Part shown: positions 1 through 9,605 of the stretch, one piece after another
Layout of the letters: every line of letters starts with the position of its first letter
How positions within the stretch are numbered: position 1 is the stretch's first letter
NCBI RefSeq assembly: GCF_000170795.1
Contig: NZ_ABCM01000010.1
Coordinates: 62,001 to 126,000 of the forward strand
DNA length: 64,000 nucleotides
DNA from: Pedobacter sp. BAL39
Lineage (GTDB): Bacteria; Bacteroidota; Bacteroidia; Sphingobacteriales; Sphingobacteriaceae
Direction of reading: 5' to 3'
The notes under the pieces: model-generated
What the model was told of the DNA's origin: nothing
What the model saw: the letters and a program-made list of their open reading frames with translations, nothing else
Databases searched by the model: none
Position numbers and translations under genes: made by a program

Positions 1-1
1 A

Positions 2-796
2 AGTAACAATACTCCGGTACTTGCCGATTTAAAACCTAGTGGTACTTACCTGATGGAAGACCTGCATGAAATTGGTGGTGTTCCTGCAGTATTAAAATAT
101 CTATTGAAAGAAGGACTGTTGCATGGCGACTGTATGACGGTAACGGGTAAAACCCTTGCTGAGAATGTGGCTGATGCCGTAGACCTGGATTTCGATCAGC
201 AAAAGATCATCTTCCCGGTCAGCAACCCGCTAAAAACAACTGGTCACCTGCAGATCCTGTATGGCAACATTGCTCAAAAAGGATCAGTAGCAAAAATCAG
301 TGGTAAAGAAGGCGAGAAATTTGAAGGCCCTGCACGTGTATTTGACGGGGAAAAATCGTTGATCGCAGGAATCCTGAGTGGACGTGTACGCCAGGGTGAT
401 GTGGTCGTGATCAGACAGGTAGGCCCTAAAGGAGCTCCTGGAATGCCTGAAATGCTGAAACCGACATCTGCCATCATTGGCGCCGGACTGGGTAAATCGG
501 TTGCCCTGATCACTGACGGAAGGTTCTCCGGAGGTACACATGGTTTCGTAGTGGGACACATCACTCCTGAAGCATGGGATGGTGGAAACATCGCCTTTGT
601 TAATGATGATGACATGATTACCATTGATGCAGTCAACAATACCATTAACCTGAAGATCTCTGATGAGGAAATGGCTAAACGTAAGGCAGAATGGAAACAG
701 TTGCCTCCGCCAGTGAAAAGCGGTGTATTGTACAAATACATCAAGCAGGTTAGTGATGCCAGCGAAGGATGTGTTACTGACGCCTACACACATTAA
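2..796 (+). CDS. ilvD: dihydroxy-acid dehydratase, C-terminal part (5' end outside window)
   Basis: Dihydroxy-acid dehydratase converts 2,3-dihydroxy-isovalerate and 2,3-dihydroxy-3-methylvalerate to the 2-oxo acids that precede valine, leucine and isoleucine. The reading frame is open from base 2 and about 264 residues are visible, roughly the C-terminal half of a family protein of about 560 residues. Visible family features are the conserved stretch [19 protein letters not shown] and the segment [14 protein letters not shown]. The iron-sulfur cysteines lie in the missing N-terminal half. An internal ATG at base 53 is not the start, because the homologous frame continues upstream. It is the first visible gene of the ilv/leu cluster, 49 nt before ilvB. 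Confidence 0.95.
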   Translation, partial: SNNTPVLADLKPSGTYLMEDLHEIGGVPAVLKYLLKEGLLHGDCMTVTGKTLAENVADAVDLDFDQQKIIFPVSNPLKTTGHLQILYGNIAQKGSVAKISGKEGEKFEGPARVFDGEKSLIAGILSGRVRQGDVVVIRQVGPKGAPGMPEMLKPTSAIIGAGLGKSVALITDGRFSGGTHGFVVGHITPEAWDGGNIAFVNDDDMITIDAVNNTINLKISDEEMAKRKAEWKQLPPPVKSGVLYKYIKQVSDASEGCVTDAYTH

Positions 797-828
797 ACAT
801 TTACAATTATTAATTAACGACCAAAAAA

Positions 829-844
829 AACCTAATTATAAAAC
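829..844 (+). promoter_or_regulatory. 16-nt leader motif shared with ilvC (copy 1)
   Basis: The sequence AACCTAATTATAAAAC ends one base before the ilvB start codon. An identical copy lies upstream of ilvC (3320-3335). It could be a translation-enhancing A/T-rich leader, a regulator site or chance. The identity is directly visible; any function is inference. Confidence 0.35.
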
Positions 845-845
845 A

Positions 846-2585
846 ATGAACACAGCACAAGAGGAAGCAACCACCTTAGCAGCACCCAAAAAGACGGTTT
901 CCGTTACGGGTTCTGTAGCTTTACTGGAAGGACTGATTGCTGAAGGTACAGATACGATCTTCGGCTACCCAGGCGGTGCCATCATGCCTATTTATGATGC
1001 ACTTTATGACTACAAAGACAAATTGAAACACATTCTGGTCCGCCACGAACAAGGTGGAACACATGCTGGTCAGGGTTATGCCCGTACCTCAGGAAAAGTC
1101 GGCGTGGTCTTCGCCACCTCTGGCCCGGGAGCAACCAACCTTGTGACTGGTCTTGCTGATGCACAGATCGACAGCACACCTATGGTATGCATCACCGGAC
1201 AGGTGTTTGCGCACCTGCTGGGTACCGATGCTTTCCAGGAAACGGACGTAATCAACATTACTACCCCGGTGACCAAGTGGAACTACCAGGTAACGGATGC
1301 TACAGAAATCCCTGCGGTATTGGCGAAAGCATTTTACATTGCACGCAGTGGCAGACCAGGTCCGGTGTTGATTGACATCACCAAAAATGCACAGCTTCAG
1401 CTTTTTGATTTTGAAGGTTATACGCCTTGCGACCACATCCGCAGCTACCGCCCGAAACCAAATGTGCGTAAAGAGTATATTGAGCAGGCTGCTGAACTGA
1501 TCAACGCTGCAAAAAAACCTTTCATCCTTTTCGGACAGGGGGTATCATTGGGTTTTGCTGAAAAAGAATTCCAGGCATTCGTAGAGAAGAGTGGTATTCC
1601 TGCAGCATGGACCATCCTTGGTGCTGGTGCCATCCCTACAGACCACCCTCTAAACGTGGGCATGCTGGGTATGCATGGTAACTATGGGCCTAACGTTCAG
1701 ACGAATGAATGTGATGTACTGATTGCTATTGGTATGCGTTTCGATGACCGCGTAACTGGTCGTCTGGACAAATATGCGAAACAGGCAAAGGTGGTCCACC
1801 TGGACATTGACCCTGCCGAGATTGATAAAAATGTGAAAGCCGATATTCCGGTATGGGGAGATTGCAAAGAGACCCTTCCATTGTTAACGGAACTTATTGA
1901 ACCTAAAGACCATACTGCATGGCTTGCTGAATTCAGGGCTTTCGATAAAGTTGAACAGGAGCAACTGATCCAGCATGAACTAGAGCCACAAAGCGGAGAG
2001 ATGACGATGGGTGAAGTGATCCACCAGCTGAATCAACTGACCAAAGGTGAAGCGGTAGTAGTAACTGACGTAGGTCAGCATCAGATGGTGGCTTGCCGTT
2101 ATGCCAAGTTCAACAACACGAGGAGCAACATTACCAGCGGTGGATTGGGCACGATGGGCTTCGGCTTACCTGCTGCAATTGGTGCTAAGTTTGGTGCTCC
2201 TGACCGCACGGTAGTTGCCGTGATTGGTGATGGTGGTTTCCAGATGACTTGTCAGGAATTGGGCACCATCATGCAGAGTGGTGTGGATGTGAAGATCATG
2301 ATCCTTAACAACAGGTTCCTGGGGATGGTTCGTCAGTGGCAACAGCTGTTCCACGACAAACGTTATTCTTTCGTGGACATCACCAGCCCGGATTTCGTGA
2401 AACTGGCAGATTCGTATTACATCGCCGGAAAACGGATCTCAGAACGTGAGGACCTCAATGCTGCACTGCAGGAAATGTTAAACCACAAAGGGTCATTTCT
2501 GCTGGAAGTAATGGTTGCCCAGGAGCACAATGTGTTCCCAATGGTACCTCAAGGTATGAGTGTAAGTGAAATCAGGCTTAAATAA
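846..2585 (+). CDS. ilvB: acetolactate synthase, large (catalytic) subunit
   Basis: A thiamine-diphosphate and FAD enzyme that condenses two pyruvates to acetolactate, or pyruvate with 2-oxobutanoate to acetohydroxybutyrate. I choose the ATG at 846 (579 residues, MNTAQEEATT...), because an upstream in-frame ATG at 723 lies inside ilvD and adds a non-homologous extension. The N-terminal pyrimidine-binding domain has GYPGGAIMPIYDAL and RHEQGGTHAGQGYAR with the catalytic Glu. A central domain follows, and the C-terminal ThDP/Mg site has GDGGFQMTCQELGTI followed by ILNNRFLGMVRQWQ. It forms the holoenzyme with the ilvN product encoded 28 nt downstream. Confidence 0.97.
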   Translation: MNTAQEEATTLAAPKKTVSVTGSVALLEGLIAEGTDTIFGYPGGAIMPIYDALYDYKDKLKHILVRHEQGGTHAGQGYARTSGKVGVVFATSGPGATNLVTGLADAQIDSTPMVCITGQVFAHLLGTDAFQETDVINITTPVTKWNYQVTDATEIPAVLAKAFYIARSGRPGPVLIDITKNAQLQLFDFEGYTPCDHIRSYRPKPNVRKEYIEQAAELINAAKKPFILFGQGVSLGFAEKEFQAFVEKSGIPAAWTILGAGAIPTDHPLNVGMLGMHGNYGPNVQTNECDVLIAIGMRFDDRVTGRLDKYAKQAKVVHLDIDPAEIDKNVKADIPVWGDCKETLPLLTELIEPKDHTAWLAEFRAFDKVEQEQLIQHELEPQSGEMTMGEVIHQLNQLTKGEAVVVTDVGQHQMVACRYAKFNNTRSNITSGGLGTMGFGLPAAIGAKFGAPDRTVVAVIGDGGFQMTCQELGTIMQSGVDVKIMILNNRFLGMVRQWQQLFHDKRYSFVDITSPDFVKLADSYYIAGKRISEREDLNAALQEMLNHKGSFLLEVMVAQEHNVFPMVPQGMSVSEIRLK

Positions 2586-2613
2586 TTAACGAATCAACAG
2601 CAATTGCCAGAAA

Positions 2614-3213
2614 ATGGAAACTAACGAAAAACAGGAATTTACGTTTACAGTATATACCGAAAATCAGATCGGCTTACTGAACCGTATCGCCATCATATTT
2701 TCAAGAAGAAAAATCAATATCGACAGCCTCAACACCTCTCCTTCGGAGATTGAGCACATCCACCGTTTCAATATTGTCATCAACGAAACGGAAGATGTAG
2801 TCAGCAAACTTGCCCGCCAGATCGAGAAACAAGTGGAAGTGTTAAAGGTATACTATAACACCAATGACGACGTCATCTGGCAGGAAATGGCGCTATACAA
2901 AGTGCCTACGGATACTGTTGCTGAAAAGGTACAGGTGGAGCGTCTGCTGAGAGAAAATGGTGCCCGTGCAGTGGTCATCCGTAAGGACTACACGGTATTT
3001 GAGGTGACTGGTCACAGAGAAGAAACTGATAAGCTGATTACGGTGCTTCAGCCGTACGGACTGATCGAGTTTGTGAGAAGCGCAAGGGTAGCCATCATCA
3101 AAGACAGTGAAGGCTTTAACGCCAAGCTAAGAGAGTTTGAACGTAAGGAACCTGGTCAGGAGGTCATAGAAAATGAGTATCTTGACAAAGAAAAAAATGT
3201 ATTCACGATGTAA
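2614..3213 (+). CDS. ilvN: acetolactate synthase, small (regulatory) subunit
   Basis: The regulatory partner of IlvB, which in this family stimulates the catalytic subunit and confers feedback inhibition by valine. The protein has 199 residues, longer than E. coli IlvN (about 96) and slightly longer than IlvH (about 163). The N-terminal ACT domain is clear (FTVYTENQIGLLNRIAIIFS, then INIDSLNTSPSE). The C-terminal part (about residues 85-165) matches the ALS small-subunit second domain. The last 30 or so residues are charged. The gene sits between ilvB and ilvC, as expected. Confidence 0.95.
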   Translation: METNEKQEFTFTVYTENQIGLLNRIAIIFSRRKINIDSLNTSPSEIEHIHRFNIVINETEDVVSKLARQIEKQVEVLKVYYNTNDDVIWQEMALYKVPTDTVAEKVQVERLLRENGARAVVIRKDYTVFEVTGHREETDKLITVLQPYGLIEFVRSARVAIIKDSEGFNAKLREFERKEPGQEVIENEYLDKEKNVFTM

Positions 3214-3222
3214 TACGATATA

Positions 3223-3270
3223 GCAAGCCCGATAGCTGCTTGCATGCTGCGAAAGCTCCGGCCGGATGCA
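3223..3270 (+). other. intergenic segment with two mutually exclusive short stems
   Basis: The ilvN-ilvC spacer (133 nt) holds GCAAGC (3223-3228) pairing with GCTTGC (3238-3243), and TGCAT (3241-3245) pairing with ATGCA (3266-3270). The two stems share bases 3241-3243, so they cannot form together. Stems are short, with no T-run, so regulatory meaning is uncertain. Confidence 0.25.
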
Positions 3271-3319
3271 GGATGAAAAGAGATCAAAATGAGAACAAAA
3301 CGATTAAATATTATATAAG

Positions 3320-3335
3320 AACCTAATTATAAAAC
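3320..3335 (+). promoter_or_regulatory. 16-nt leader motif shared with ilvB (copy 2)
   Basis: Identical to bases 829-844 (AACCTAATTATAAAAC). This copy ends 11 nt before the ilvC ATG. No Shine-Dalgarno sequence is visible at either gene, so an A/T-rich translation-initiation context is one possible role. Confidence 0.35.
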
Positions 3336-3346
3336 CAATAAAAACG

Positions 3347-4828
3347 ATGTCAAATTATTTTAACACCTTACCTCTTAGAGAAAAATTAAACCAACTGGGC
3401 GTATGCGATTTCATGGAAAGTTCTGAGTTCCTGGATGGCGTAAATGCACTGAAAGGAAAAAAACTAGTGATCGTAGGTTGCGGTGCACAAGGACTTAACC
3501 AGGGTTTGAACCTAAGAGATAGTGGTTTAGACATTTCTTACGCTTTACGTCAGGAAGCCATCGATGGCAAAAGAGATTCATGGAAAAATGCTACGGAAAA
3601 CAATTTTAACGTAGGCACTTACGAGCAACTGATCCCTTCTGCTGATGTGGTAATCAACCTTACTCCTGACAAACAACATACTGCAGTAGTGAACGCGGTA
3701 ATGCCATTGATGAAACAAGGCGCTACCCTATTGTATTCTCATGGTTTCAACATTGTTGAAGAAGGCATGCAGATCCGTAAAGACATCACCGTGATCATGG
3801 TGGCACCAAAATGCCCAGGTTCTGAAGTGAGAGCGGAATATGTGCGTGGCTTTGGTGTACCAACACTAATTGCTGTACACCCGGAGAACGATCCTGAAGG
3901 AAAAGGTCTTGAGCAGGCGAAAGCTTATTGCGTAGGTACTGGCGGTCACAGAGCTGGTGTATTGAAATCATCTTTTGTGGCCGAAGTGAAGTCCGATTTG
4001 ATGGGCGAGCAAACGATCCTTTGCGGATTGTTGCAAACAGGATCAATTCTTTCTTTTGATAAAATGATTGAGAAAGGTATTGATGCTGGTTATGCTTCTA
4101 AACTGGTTCAATATGGTGTGGAAGTGATTACTGAAGCCTTGAAACAAGGTGGTATCACTGCGATGATGGACAGGTTGAGCAATGTGGCTAAAATTAAAGC
4201 TTTCGAAGTTTCTGAAGAGTTGAAAACCATCATGCGTCCATTGTTCCAGAAACATCAGGACGACATCATGAGCGGAGAGTTTAGCCGCATCATGATGGAA
4301 GACTGGGCTGCAGGTGATAAAAACCTGTTGGCATGGCGTGCTGCAACGGGTGAGACTGCTTTTGAGAAAACTCCTGCCGGTAATGTTACCATCGGCGAGC
4401 AGGAATATTTTGACAACAACCTCCTGATGGTTGCTTTCGTAAGAGCCGGTGTGGAGCTTGCTTTTGAAACAATGGTTGAAGCGGGTATCAAACCTGAATC
4501 AGCTTACTATGAGTCATTACACGAAACTCCGCTGATCGCGAATACCATCGCCCGTAAAAAATTATTCGAAATGAACAGGGTGATCTCTGACACTGCTGAA
4601 TATGGCTGCTACCTGTTTGACCATGCTTGTAAGCCTTTATTGGCCGACTTCATGACGAGAGTAGATACGGACCTTGTCGGCAAAAACTTCAACGAAGGCA
4701 AAGACGGTGCTGTAGACAACAGAGCGCTGATTGCAGTAAACGAAGTGATCCGCACACACCAGGTTGAGCTTGTAGGTGCTGAGCTTAGAAAAGCGATGAC
4801 TGCAATGAAATCAATTAAAACGGCCTAA
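3347..4828 (+). CDS. ilvC: ketol-acid reductoisomerase (class II, long form)
   Basis: An NADPH- and Mg-dependent enzyme that isomerises and reduces acetolactate or acetohydroxybutyrate to the dihydroxy acids used by IlvD. At 493 residues it is the long enterobacterial-type (class II, duplicated C-terminal helical domain) form rather than the class I form of about 330. The Rossmann motif is [20 protein letters not shown] (near residue 43), followed by the cofactor-loop region [16 protein letters not shown]. Acidic metal-binding residues lie in [14 protein letters not shown]. It follows ilvN and precedes leuC, with a strong hairpin in the second gap. Confidence 0.97.
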   Translation: MSNYFNTLPLREKLNQLGVCDFMESSEFLDGVNALKGKKLVIVGCGAQGLNQGLNLRDSGLDISYALRQEAIDGKRDSWKNATENNFNVGTYEQLIPSADVVINLTPDKQHTAVVNAVMPLMKQGATLLYSHGFNIVEEGMQIRKDITVIMVAPKCPGSEVRAEYVRGFGVPTLIAVHPENDPEGKGLEQAKAYCVGTGGHRAGVLKSSFVAEVKSDLMGEQTILCGLLQTGSILSFDKMIEKGIDAGYASKLVQYGVEVITEALKQGGITAMMDRLSNVAKIKAFEVSEELKTIMRPLFQKHQDDIMSGEFSRIMMEDWAAGDKNLLAWRAATGETAFEKTPAGNVTIGEQEYFDNNLLMVAFVRAGVELAFETMVEAGIKPESAYYESLHETPLIANTIARKKLFEMNRVISDTAEYGCYLFDHACKPLLADFMTRVDTDLVGKNFNEGKDGAVDNRALIAVNEVIRTHQVELVGAELRKAMTAMKSIKTA

Positions 4829-4841
4829 TACATCAAAAACT

Positions 4842-4873
4842 AACGGCTTAGGTGTATCCGCACCTAAGCCGTT
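4842..4873 (+). terminator. perfect 13-bp hairpin between ilvC and leuC
   Basis: AACGGCTTAGGTG (4842-4854) pairs perfectly with CACCTAAGCCGTT (4861-4873) around a 6-nt loop. It is followed by CATAAAAAAAC rather than a T-run, so it may be a partial terminator or an mRNA-stabilising or processing structure rather than a classical intrinsic terminator. It divides the ilv half from the leu half of the cluster. Confidence 0.6.
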
Positions 4874-4893
4874 CATAAAAAAACACCAACAAA

Positions 4894-6300
4894 ATGTCAA
4901 AAACATTAGTAGAAAAAATTTGGGATGCACACGTGGTAAAAAGCGAAGCAGGATTTCCTGATATTTTATACATTGATACACACCTCATCCACGAGGTAAC
5001 CTCTCCACAGGCTTTTGATGGCCTGCGCAAAAGAGGTTTACCTGTCCTCCGCCCGCAGCAAACTGTGGCGACCGCTGACCACAATGTGCCTACGTTGAAT
5101 CAGCTCCTCCCAATTAAAGAAGAGCTTTCCCGCTATCAGGTAGACATGCTGACTAAAAACTGTGCTGAGTTCGGCATCGAGCTGTATGGTTTAGGTCACC
5201 CTTTCCAGGGAATTGTACACGTGATTGGTCCGGAACTGGGCATCACATTGCCGGGAAAAACTATGGTTTGTGGTGATAGCCACACGTCCACGCATGGTGC
5301 CTTTGGGGCCATCGCTTTTGGAATCGGTACTTCACAGGTAGAGCAGGTTTTTGCTACGCAGTGTTTGCTGCAGCAAAAGCCGAAGACGATGAAAATCGAG
5401 GTGAACGGCGTGCTGGGTCAGGGCGTAACTGCTAAAGACATTATATTGTACATCATCTCTAAGATATCTGCTGCCGGTGGTACAGGTTATTTTATTGAAT
5501 ATGCAGGTTCGGCCATCGAAGCTTTGAGTATGGAAGCAAGGATGACGATCTGTAACATGAGTATCGAAATGGGTGCCAGAGGTGGTTTAATTGCCCCTGA
5601 CCAGATCACGTTCGACTACATCAAAGGAAGAGAATTTGCGCCTGCAGGTGAAGAATGGGACAAATCCCTCGCCTACTGGAAAACCTTATACAGTGATGCT
5701 GATGCGCAGTTTGACAGTGTGCTTACTTTTGAAGCTGAAGACATTGCTCCAATGATTACTTACGGTACCAACCCGGGTATGGGTATGGGCATCAGGGAAA
5801 CGATCCCTGCAACACAATCACAGCCTGATAAAGAGCAGTTGTCTTACGAAAAAGCACTTGCCTATATGGGCTTTGAAGATGAGACTTCATTGATTGGAAA
5901 ACCAGTGGATTATGTATTCATCGGCAGCTGTACCAACTCCCGCATTGAAGACCTGCGCGAGGTGGCAGAGTTTGTAAAAGACAAACACAAAGCAGAGAAT
6001 GTAACCGTATGGATTGTTCCTGGATCAAAACAGGTGGAGCAACAGGCGATCAACGAAGGTCTGGACAAGATCTTCGAACAGGCTGGATTCCAGCTGCGTG
6101 AACCAGGTTGCAGTGCTTGTTTGGGGATGAATGAAGATAAAATTCCTGCCGGCAAATACTGCGTTTCTACATCGAACAGAAATTTTGAGGGCCGCCAGGG
6201 TCCGGATGCAAGGACATTGCTGGTAAGTCCGCTTACTGCTGCTGCTGCTGCTGTGACCGGAAAAATTACTGACGTTAGAGAGTTACTGGTTAAAGCATAA
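4894..6300 (+). CDS. leuC: 3-isopropylmalate dehydratase, large subunit
   Basis: The aconitase-family large subunit, which with LeuD isomerises 2-isopropylmalate to 3-isopropylmalate using a [4Fe-4S] cluster. Its 468 residues match the usual bacterial length (about 466). Cluster ligands are visible in [13 protein letters not shown] and in [12 protein letters not shown]. Substrate-site segments include [20 protein letters not shown]. It is the first gene of the leu part of the cluster, 65 nt after ilvC and beyond a 13-bp hairpin. Confidence 0.97.
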   Translation: MSKTLVEKIWDAHVVKSEAGFPDILYIDTHLIHEVTSPQAFDGLRKRGLPVLRPQQTVATADHNVPTLNQLLPIKEELSRYQVDMLTKNCAEFGIELYGLGHPFQGIVHVIGPELGITLPGKTMVCGDSHTSTHGAFGAIAFGIGTSQVEQVFATQCLLQQKPKTMKIEVNGVLGQGVTAKDIILYIISKISAAGGTGYFIEYAGSAIEALSMEARMTICNMSIEMGARGGLIAPDQITFDYIKGREFAPAGEEWDKSLAYWKTLYSDADAQFDSVLTFEAEDIAPMITYGTNPGMGMGIRETIPATQSQPDKEQLSYEKALAYMGFEDETSLIGKPVDYVFIGSCTNSRIEDLREVAEFVKDKHKAENVTVWIVPGSKQVEQQAINEGLDKIFEQAGFQLREPGCSACLGMNEDKIPAGKYCVSTSNRNFEGRQGPDARTLLVSPLTAAAAAVTGKITDVRELLVKA

Positions 6301-6366
6301 CGATCGTCGATGGGTGATGTTGAATGTGTTCAGCCCCTTTGATATCACCGGATCGCGCAAAACCAG

Positions 6367-6388
6367 CATCACCTTAAACATGGTGATG
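6367..6388 (+). other. small hairpin in leuC-leuD gap
   Basis: CATCACC (6367-6373) and GGTGATG (6382-6388) form a 7-bp stem with an 8-nt loop in the 135-nt leuC-leuD spacer. No T-run follows. The spacer is long compared with the others in the leu part of the operon; nothing else is recognisable in it. Confidence 0.35.
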
Positions 6389-6435
6389 GACACAGAATAA
6401 AACATGTTCTTAGGAACAGCAAACAGTATACACTG

Positions 6436-7020
6436 ATGAGAAAATTTGAGAAACTTACATCGGCAATTGTGCCGCTGAATATAGAAAATATTGATACCGA
6501 CCAGATCATTCCGGCAAGGTTCCTGAAAGCCACTACCCGTGAAGGTTTTGGTGAGAACCTGTTCCGCGACTGGCGTTACAATGGCGACAATACCCCGAAA
6601 GCGGATTTTGTGCTGAACAACCCTACCTATAGCGGTAAAGTGCTGGTAGCAGGAAAGAATTTTGGTTGCGGGAGTAGTCGCGAGCACGCTGCATGGGCCA
6701 TTCAGGATGCTGGATTTGACGTAGTGATCAGCAGCTTCTTTGCTGATATTTTCAAAGGCAATGCACTGAACAATGGTCTTTTACCTATCCAGGTAAGCGA
6801 AGACTTTCTGGCTGCGATTTTTGCAGCAGTAGACAAAAGTCATACTGCACAACTGGAGGTAGACCTGGAGCAGCAAACGGTAACGATTGCTGACACTGGT
6901 GAGCAGTCTTCTTTTGAAATCAACCCTTACAAAAAATCATGCCTGATCAATGGATACGATGATATCGATTTCATCTTAAACCAGAAAGATCTGATCGAAG
7001 CATTCGAGAAAGCAAGATAA
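6436..7020 (+). CDS. leuD: 3-isopropylmalate dehydratase, small subunit
   Basis: The swivel-domain partner of LeuC. Its 194 residues match the usual size (about 200). The family signatures [13 protein letters not shown] and [17 protein letters not shown] are present near the N terminus and around residue 75. The stop codon overlaps the start of the next gene in a TAATG arrangement (7018-7022), implying translational coupling to the ATPase downstream. Confidence 0.96.
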   Translation: MRKFEKLTSAIVPLNIENIDTDQIIPARFLKATTREGFGENLFRDWRYNGDNTPKADFVLNNPTYSGKVLVAGKNFGCGSSREHAAWAIQDAGFDVVISSFFADIFKGNALNNGLLPIQVSEDFLAAIFAAVDKSHTAQLEVDLEQQTVTIADTGEQSSFEINPYKKSCLINGYDDIDFILNQKDLIEAFEKAR

Positions 7021-8498
7021 TGTCAGATCCCGTCGTCCATATTACCAACCTAAACATCAAGTACCACCAAAAGGTGGTGCTGGGGGACATGAACTGGACC
7101 ATCCGCAGGAAGGAGCACTGGTTGCTTTGCGGGAAAAGTGGCAGTGGCAAGACCACTTTAGCGAAGGCTATTGCGGGTGCCGACCATGTTTACGGAAATG
7201 TAGAACTGCACTTTGACGCAGAGTCTGCCCTTCCGGCAAAGGCATTGTATGTAGCCAACTGGTATCAGTTTAAAGACCTCGAAGGTCAGTCGAACTTTTA
7301 CTACCAGCAGCGATACAACAAGCAGGCGGTGGAGGTGACGGCGACGGTAAATGCAGAGCTGGAGGCTTATGGCAAAAAAAACGGTTTAAACTTCAGTTCT
7401 CTTGATCGTATTATTGATGCGCTGGGATATGCCGCGTTGCTGGATTCCGCATTGATACAGTTGTCCAGCGGAGAACATAAAAAACTACAGCTGGTTAAGG
7501 CCTTATGGTTCAAACCACAGCTATTGATATTGGATCAGCCTTACAATGGGTTGGATGCAGCGTCCAGAAAAAATCTGAATGTGCTGATCGACGAGTTTGT
7601 AGGAGCAGGATTACAATTGATCCTGATCAGCAATGAACGGGACTTGCCATCCTGCATCAATCGTGTAGCAGAAATCAGGGAGGGCCAGATCCATGAGAGC
7701 AACCTGGAAGAACATCAGGCATCGCATAAAATGACAATCAAGGAAGAAGCCCTGAAACCTGTGCCCGCTTTTCTACGCGACTTTCCAGTGGCTTACAATG
7801 CCTGTGGCATCATCAGGATGATTGATGTAAACATCAGTTACGGTGACAAACAAGTATTAAAAGACATCAACTGGGAAGTAAATGCTGGTGAGAAATGGCT
7901 TTTACAGGGACACAATGGTTCGGGCAAATCGACCTTGCTAAGCCTGATTAGTGGCGATCATCCCCAGGCCTACTCCAACAATTTTTACCTGTTTGGTAAT
8001 AAAAGAGGCAGTGGAGAAAGCATTTGGGACATCAAGGCACGTATTGGTCTGATATCTCCGGAGTTACATTGGTATTTTGATGCATCCGCTACGGTATGGC
8101 AAAGTATAGTTTCCGGATTCTACGACAGCTCAGGTTTATTCTGCGATCCCGGAGCCACCAAAAAAGCACAGGCGGATGAGCTGCTGAGTTATTTCGGGCT
8201 GGACGAGTACAAAAATACATTGATGAATAAACTGCCCTTGGGCAAACAGCGTCTGGCATTGCTGGCGCGTACCATCATCAAAAACCCGGAGCTGCTGATC
8301 CTCGATGAACCTTGTCAGGGTTTAGACCATCAGCAGACCAAACATTTTAACAAACTGGTAGACGAGCTTTGCAAAAATGGAACGACATTGATTTATGTAG
8401 GCCATTTTGAATCGCAGCTTCCTTCCTGCATTGAGAAGAAAATAGTATTAGAAAACGGTGAGGTAAAGCTCATCGAAAATAGATTAGAAAGCGTTTAA
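7020..8498 (+). CDS. ModF-like protein with two ABC ATPase domains
   Basis: A soluble protein of 492 residues with two ABC nucleotide-binding domains in tandem, resembling E. coli ModF (about 490 residues). Domain 1 has Walker A GKSGSGKTT, signature LSSGE and Walker B LLILDQPYNGLD, in which the catalytic Glu is replaced by Gln173. Domain 2 has Walker A GHNGSGKST, a ModF-type GDHPQAYSN segment, Walker B LLILDEPCQGLD, and a degenerate signature LPLGKQ with Pro406 in place of Ser. One composite site is therefore degenerate and the other canonical. No membrane segment or adjacent permease is present. It overlaps leuD by one base and lies 3 nt before leuB, so it is co-expressed with leucine enzymes. 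Its function is unknown and a transport role is doubtful. Confidence 0.85.
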   Translation: MSDPVVHITNLNIKYHQKVVLGDMNWTIRRKEHWLLCGKSGSGKTTLAKAIAGADHVYGNVELHFDAESALPAKALYVANWYQFKDLEGQSNFYYQQRYNKQAVEVTATVNAELEAYGKKNGLNFSSLDRIIDALGYAALLDSALIQLSSGEHKKLQLVKALWFKPQLLILDQPYNGLDAASRKNLNVLIDEFVGAGLQLILISNERDLPSCINRVAEIREGQIHESNLEEHQASHKMTIKEEALKPVPAFLRDFPVAYNACGIIRMIDVNISYGDKQVLKDINWEVNAGEKWLLQGHNGSGKSTLLSLISGDHPQAYSNNFYLFGNKRGSGESIWDIKARIGLISPELHWYFDASATVWQSIVSGFYDSSGLFCDPGATKKAQADELLSYFGLDEYKNTLMNKLPLGKQRLALLARTIIKNPELLILDEPCQGLDHQQTKHFNKLVDELCKNGTTLIYVGHFESQLPSCIEKKIVLENGEVKLIENRLESV

Positions 8499-8501
8499 AA
8501 A

Positions 8502-9593
8502 ATGAAGAAGAATATATTAGTTATACCAGGGGATGGTATCGGCCCGGAAGTGACCACCTGGGGAAAGGCAGTATTGGAACAAATTGCTACCGACTTTGGT
8601 CATGAGTTTACTTTTGATGAAGCGCTGATGGGACATGCAGCCATCGAAGTAACAGGTGAGCCCCTGCCTGATGAAACGCTTGAAAAAGCGAAAAACAGTG
8701 ATGCCATTCTTTTCGGAGCGATTGGCCATGCTAAATACGACAACGATCCTTCGCTGAAAGTACGTCCTGAGCAAGGATTGCTTAAAATCCGCAAGGAGTT
8801 AGGTCTGTATGCAAACCTGCGCCCGATTTTACTTTTTGATGAATTGCTGAATGCTTCGAGCATCAAAGCAAGCATCCTGAAAGGTACTGATATCCTATTC
8901 TTCAGGGAGCTGACGGGAGATGTATACTTCGGCGAGAAAAACCGCTCTGAAGATCGCAACACCGCTTCAGACCTGATGATCTATCACCGTTATGAGGTGG
9001 AACGCATTGCACACAAAGCTTTTGAAGCAGCCATGCAGCGCAAGAAAAAATTATGTTCTGTAGATAAAGCCAATGTGCTGGAAAGCTCAAGGTTATGGAG
9101 AGAGACTGTTCAGCAGGTTGCCCTTCAATATCCGGAGGTAGAAACAGAACACATGTTCATTGACAATGCAGCGATGCAGCTGATCAAGGATCCTAAACGT
9201 TTTGATGTGGTACTGACTGCGAACCTTTTTGGCGACATACTTACTGATGAGGCCTCTCAGATTGCAGGCTCTATGGGTATGCTGGCGTCGGCGTCTGTAG
9301 GAGAAAGCACTGGATTTTTTGAGCCGATCCATGGTTCTGCACACGACATCACCGGAAAAGACCTGGCAAACCCGCTGGCCTCTATCCTGTCGGTTGCCCT
9401 GATGCTGGAAATTGCATTTGGTCTTAAGGATGAAGCAAAGGTTGTAGTAAATGCAGTTGATCAGGCCCTGAAGGAAGGCTTCAGAACAAATGACATCGCT
9501 GATGAAACCACAAACCCGTACAACGTACTAGGCACCAAGGAAATGGGCAAACTGGTATTGAAATATATCACTCAAAACACATTGTCAAACTAA
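8502..9593 (+). CDS. leuB: 3-isopropylmalate dehydrogenase
   Basis: An NAD-dependent oxidative decarboxylase that converts 3-isopropylmalate to 2-oxoisocaproate, the leucine precursor. Its 363 residues match the normal length. It opens with IPGDGIGPEVTTWGKAVLEQ, has the substrate-binding arginines in LRPILLFDEL and LTGDVYFGEK, the active-site lysine and aspartate region SVDKANVLESSRLW, and the metal-binding LTANLFGDILTDEASQIAGS. It follows the ModF-like ATPase by 3 nt and precedes leuA by 12 nt. Confidence 0.97.
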   Translation: MKKNILVIPGDGIGPEVTTWGKAVLEQIATDFGHEFTFDEALMGHAAIEVTGEPLPDETLEKAKNSDAILFGAIGHAKYDNDPSLKVRPEQGLLKIRKELGLYANLRPILLFDELLNASSIKASILKGTDILFFRELTGDVYFGEKNRSEDRNTASDLMIYHRYEVERIAHKAFEAAMQRKKKLCSVDKANVLESSRLWRETVQQVALQYPEVETEHMFIDNAAMQLIKDPKRFDVVLTANLFGDILTDEASQIAGSMGMLASASVGESTGFFEPIHGSAHDITGKDLANPLASILSVALMLEIAFGLKDEAKVVVNAVDQALKEGFRTNDIADETTNPYNVLGTKEMGKLVLKYITQNTLSN

Positions 9594-9605
9594 ACCCGAA
9601 GAATT

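Noticed and set aside
723-845. Longer acetolactate synthase start at 723
   Set aside because: It lies inside ilvD and adds a non-homologous extension; the ATG at 846 follows the shared leader motif and gives the family start.
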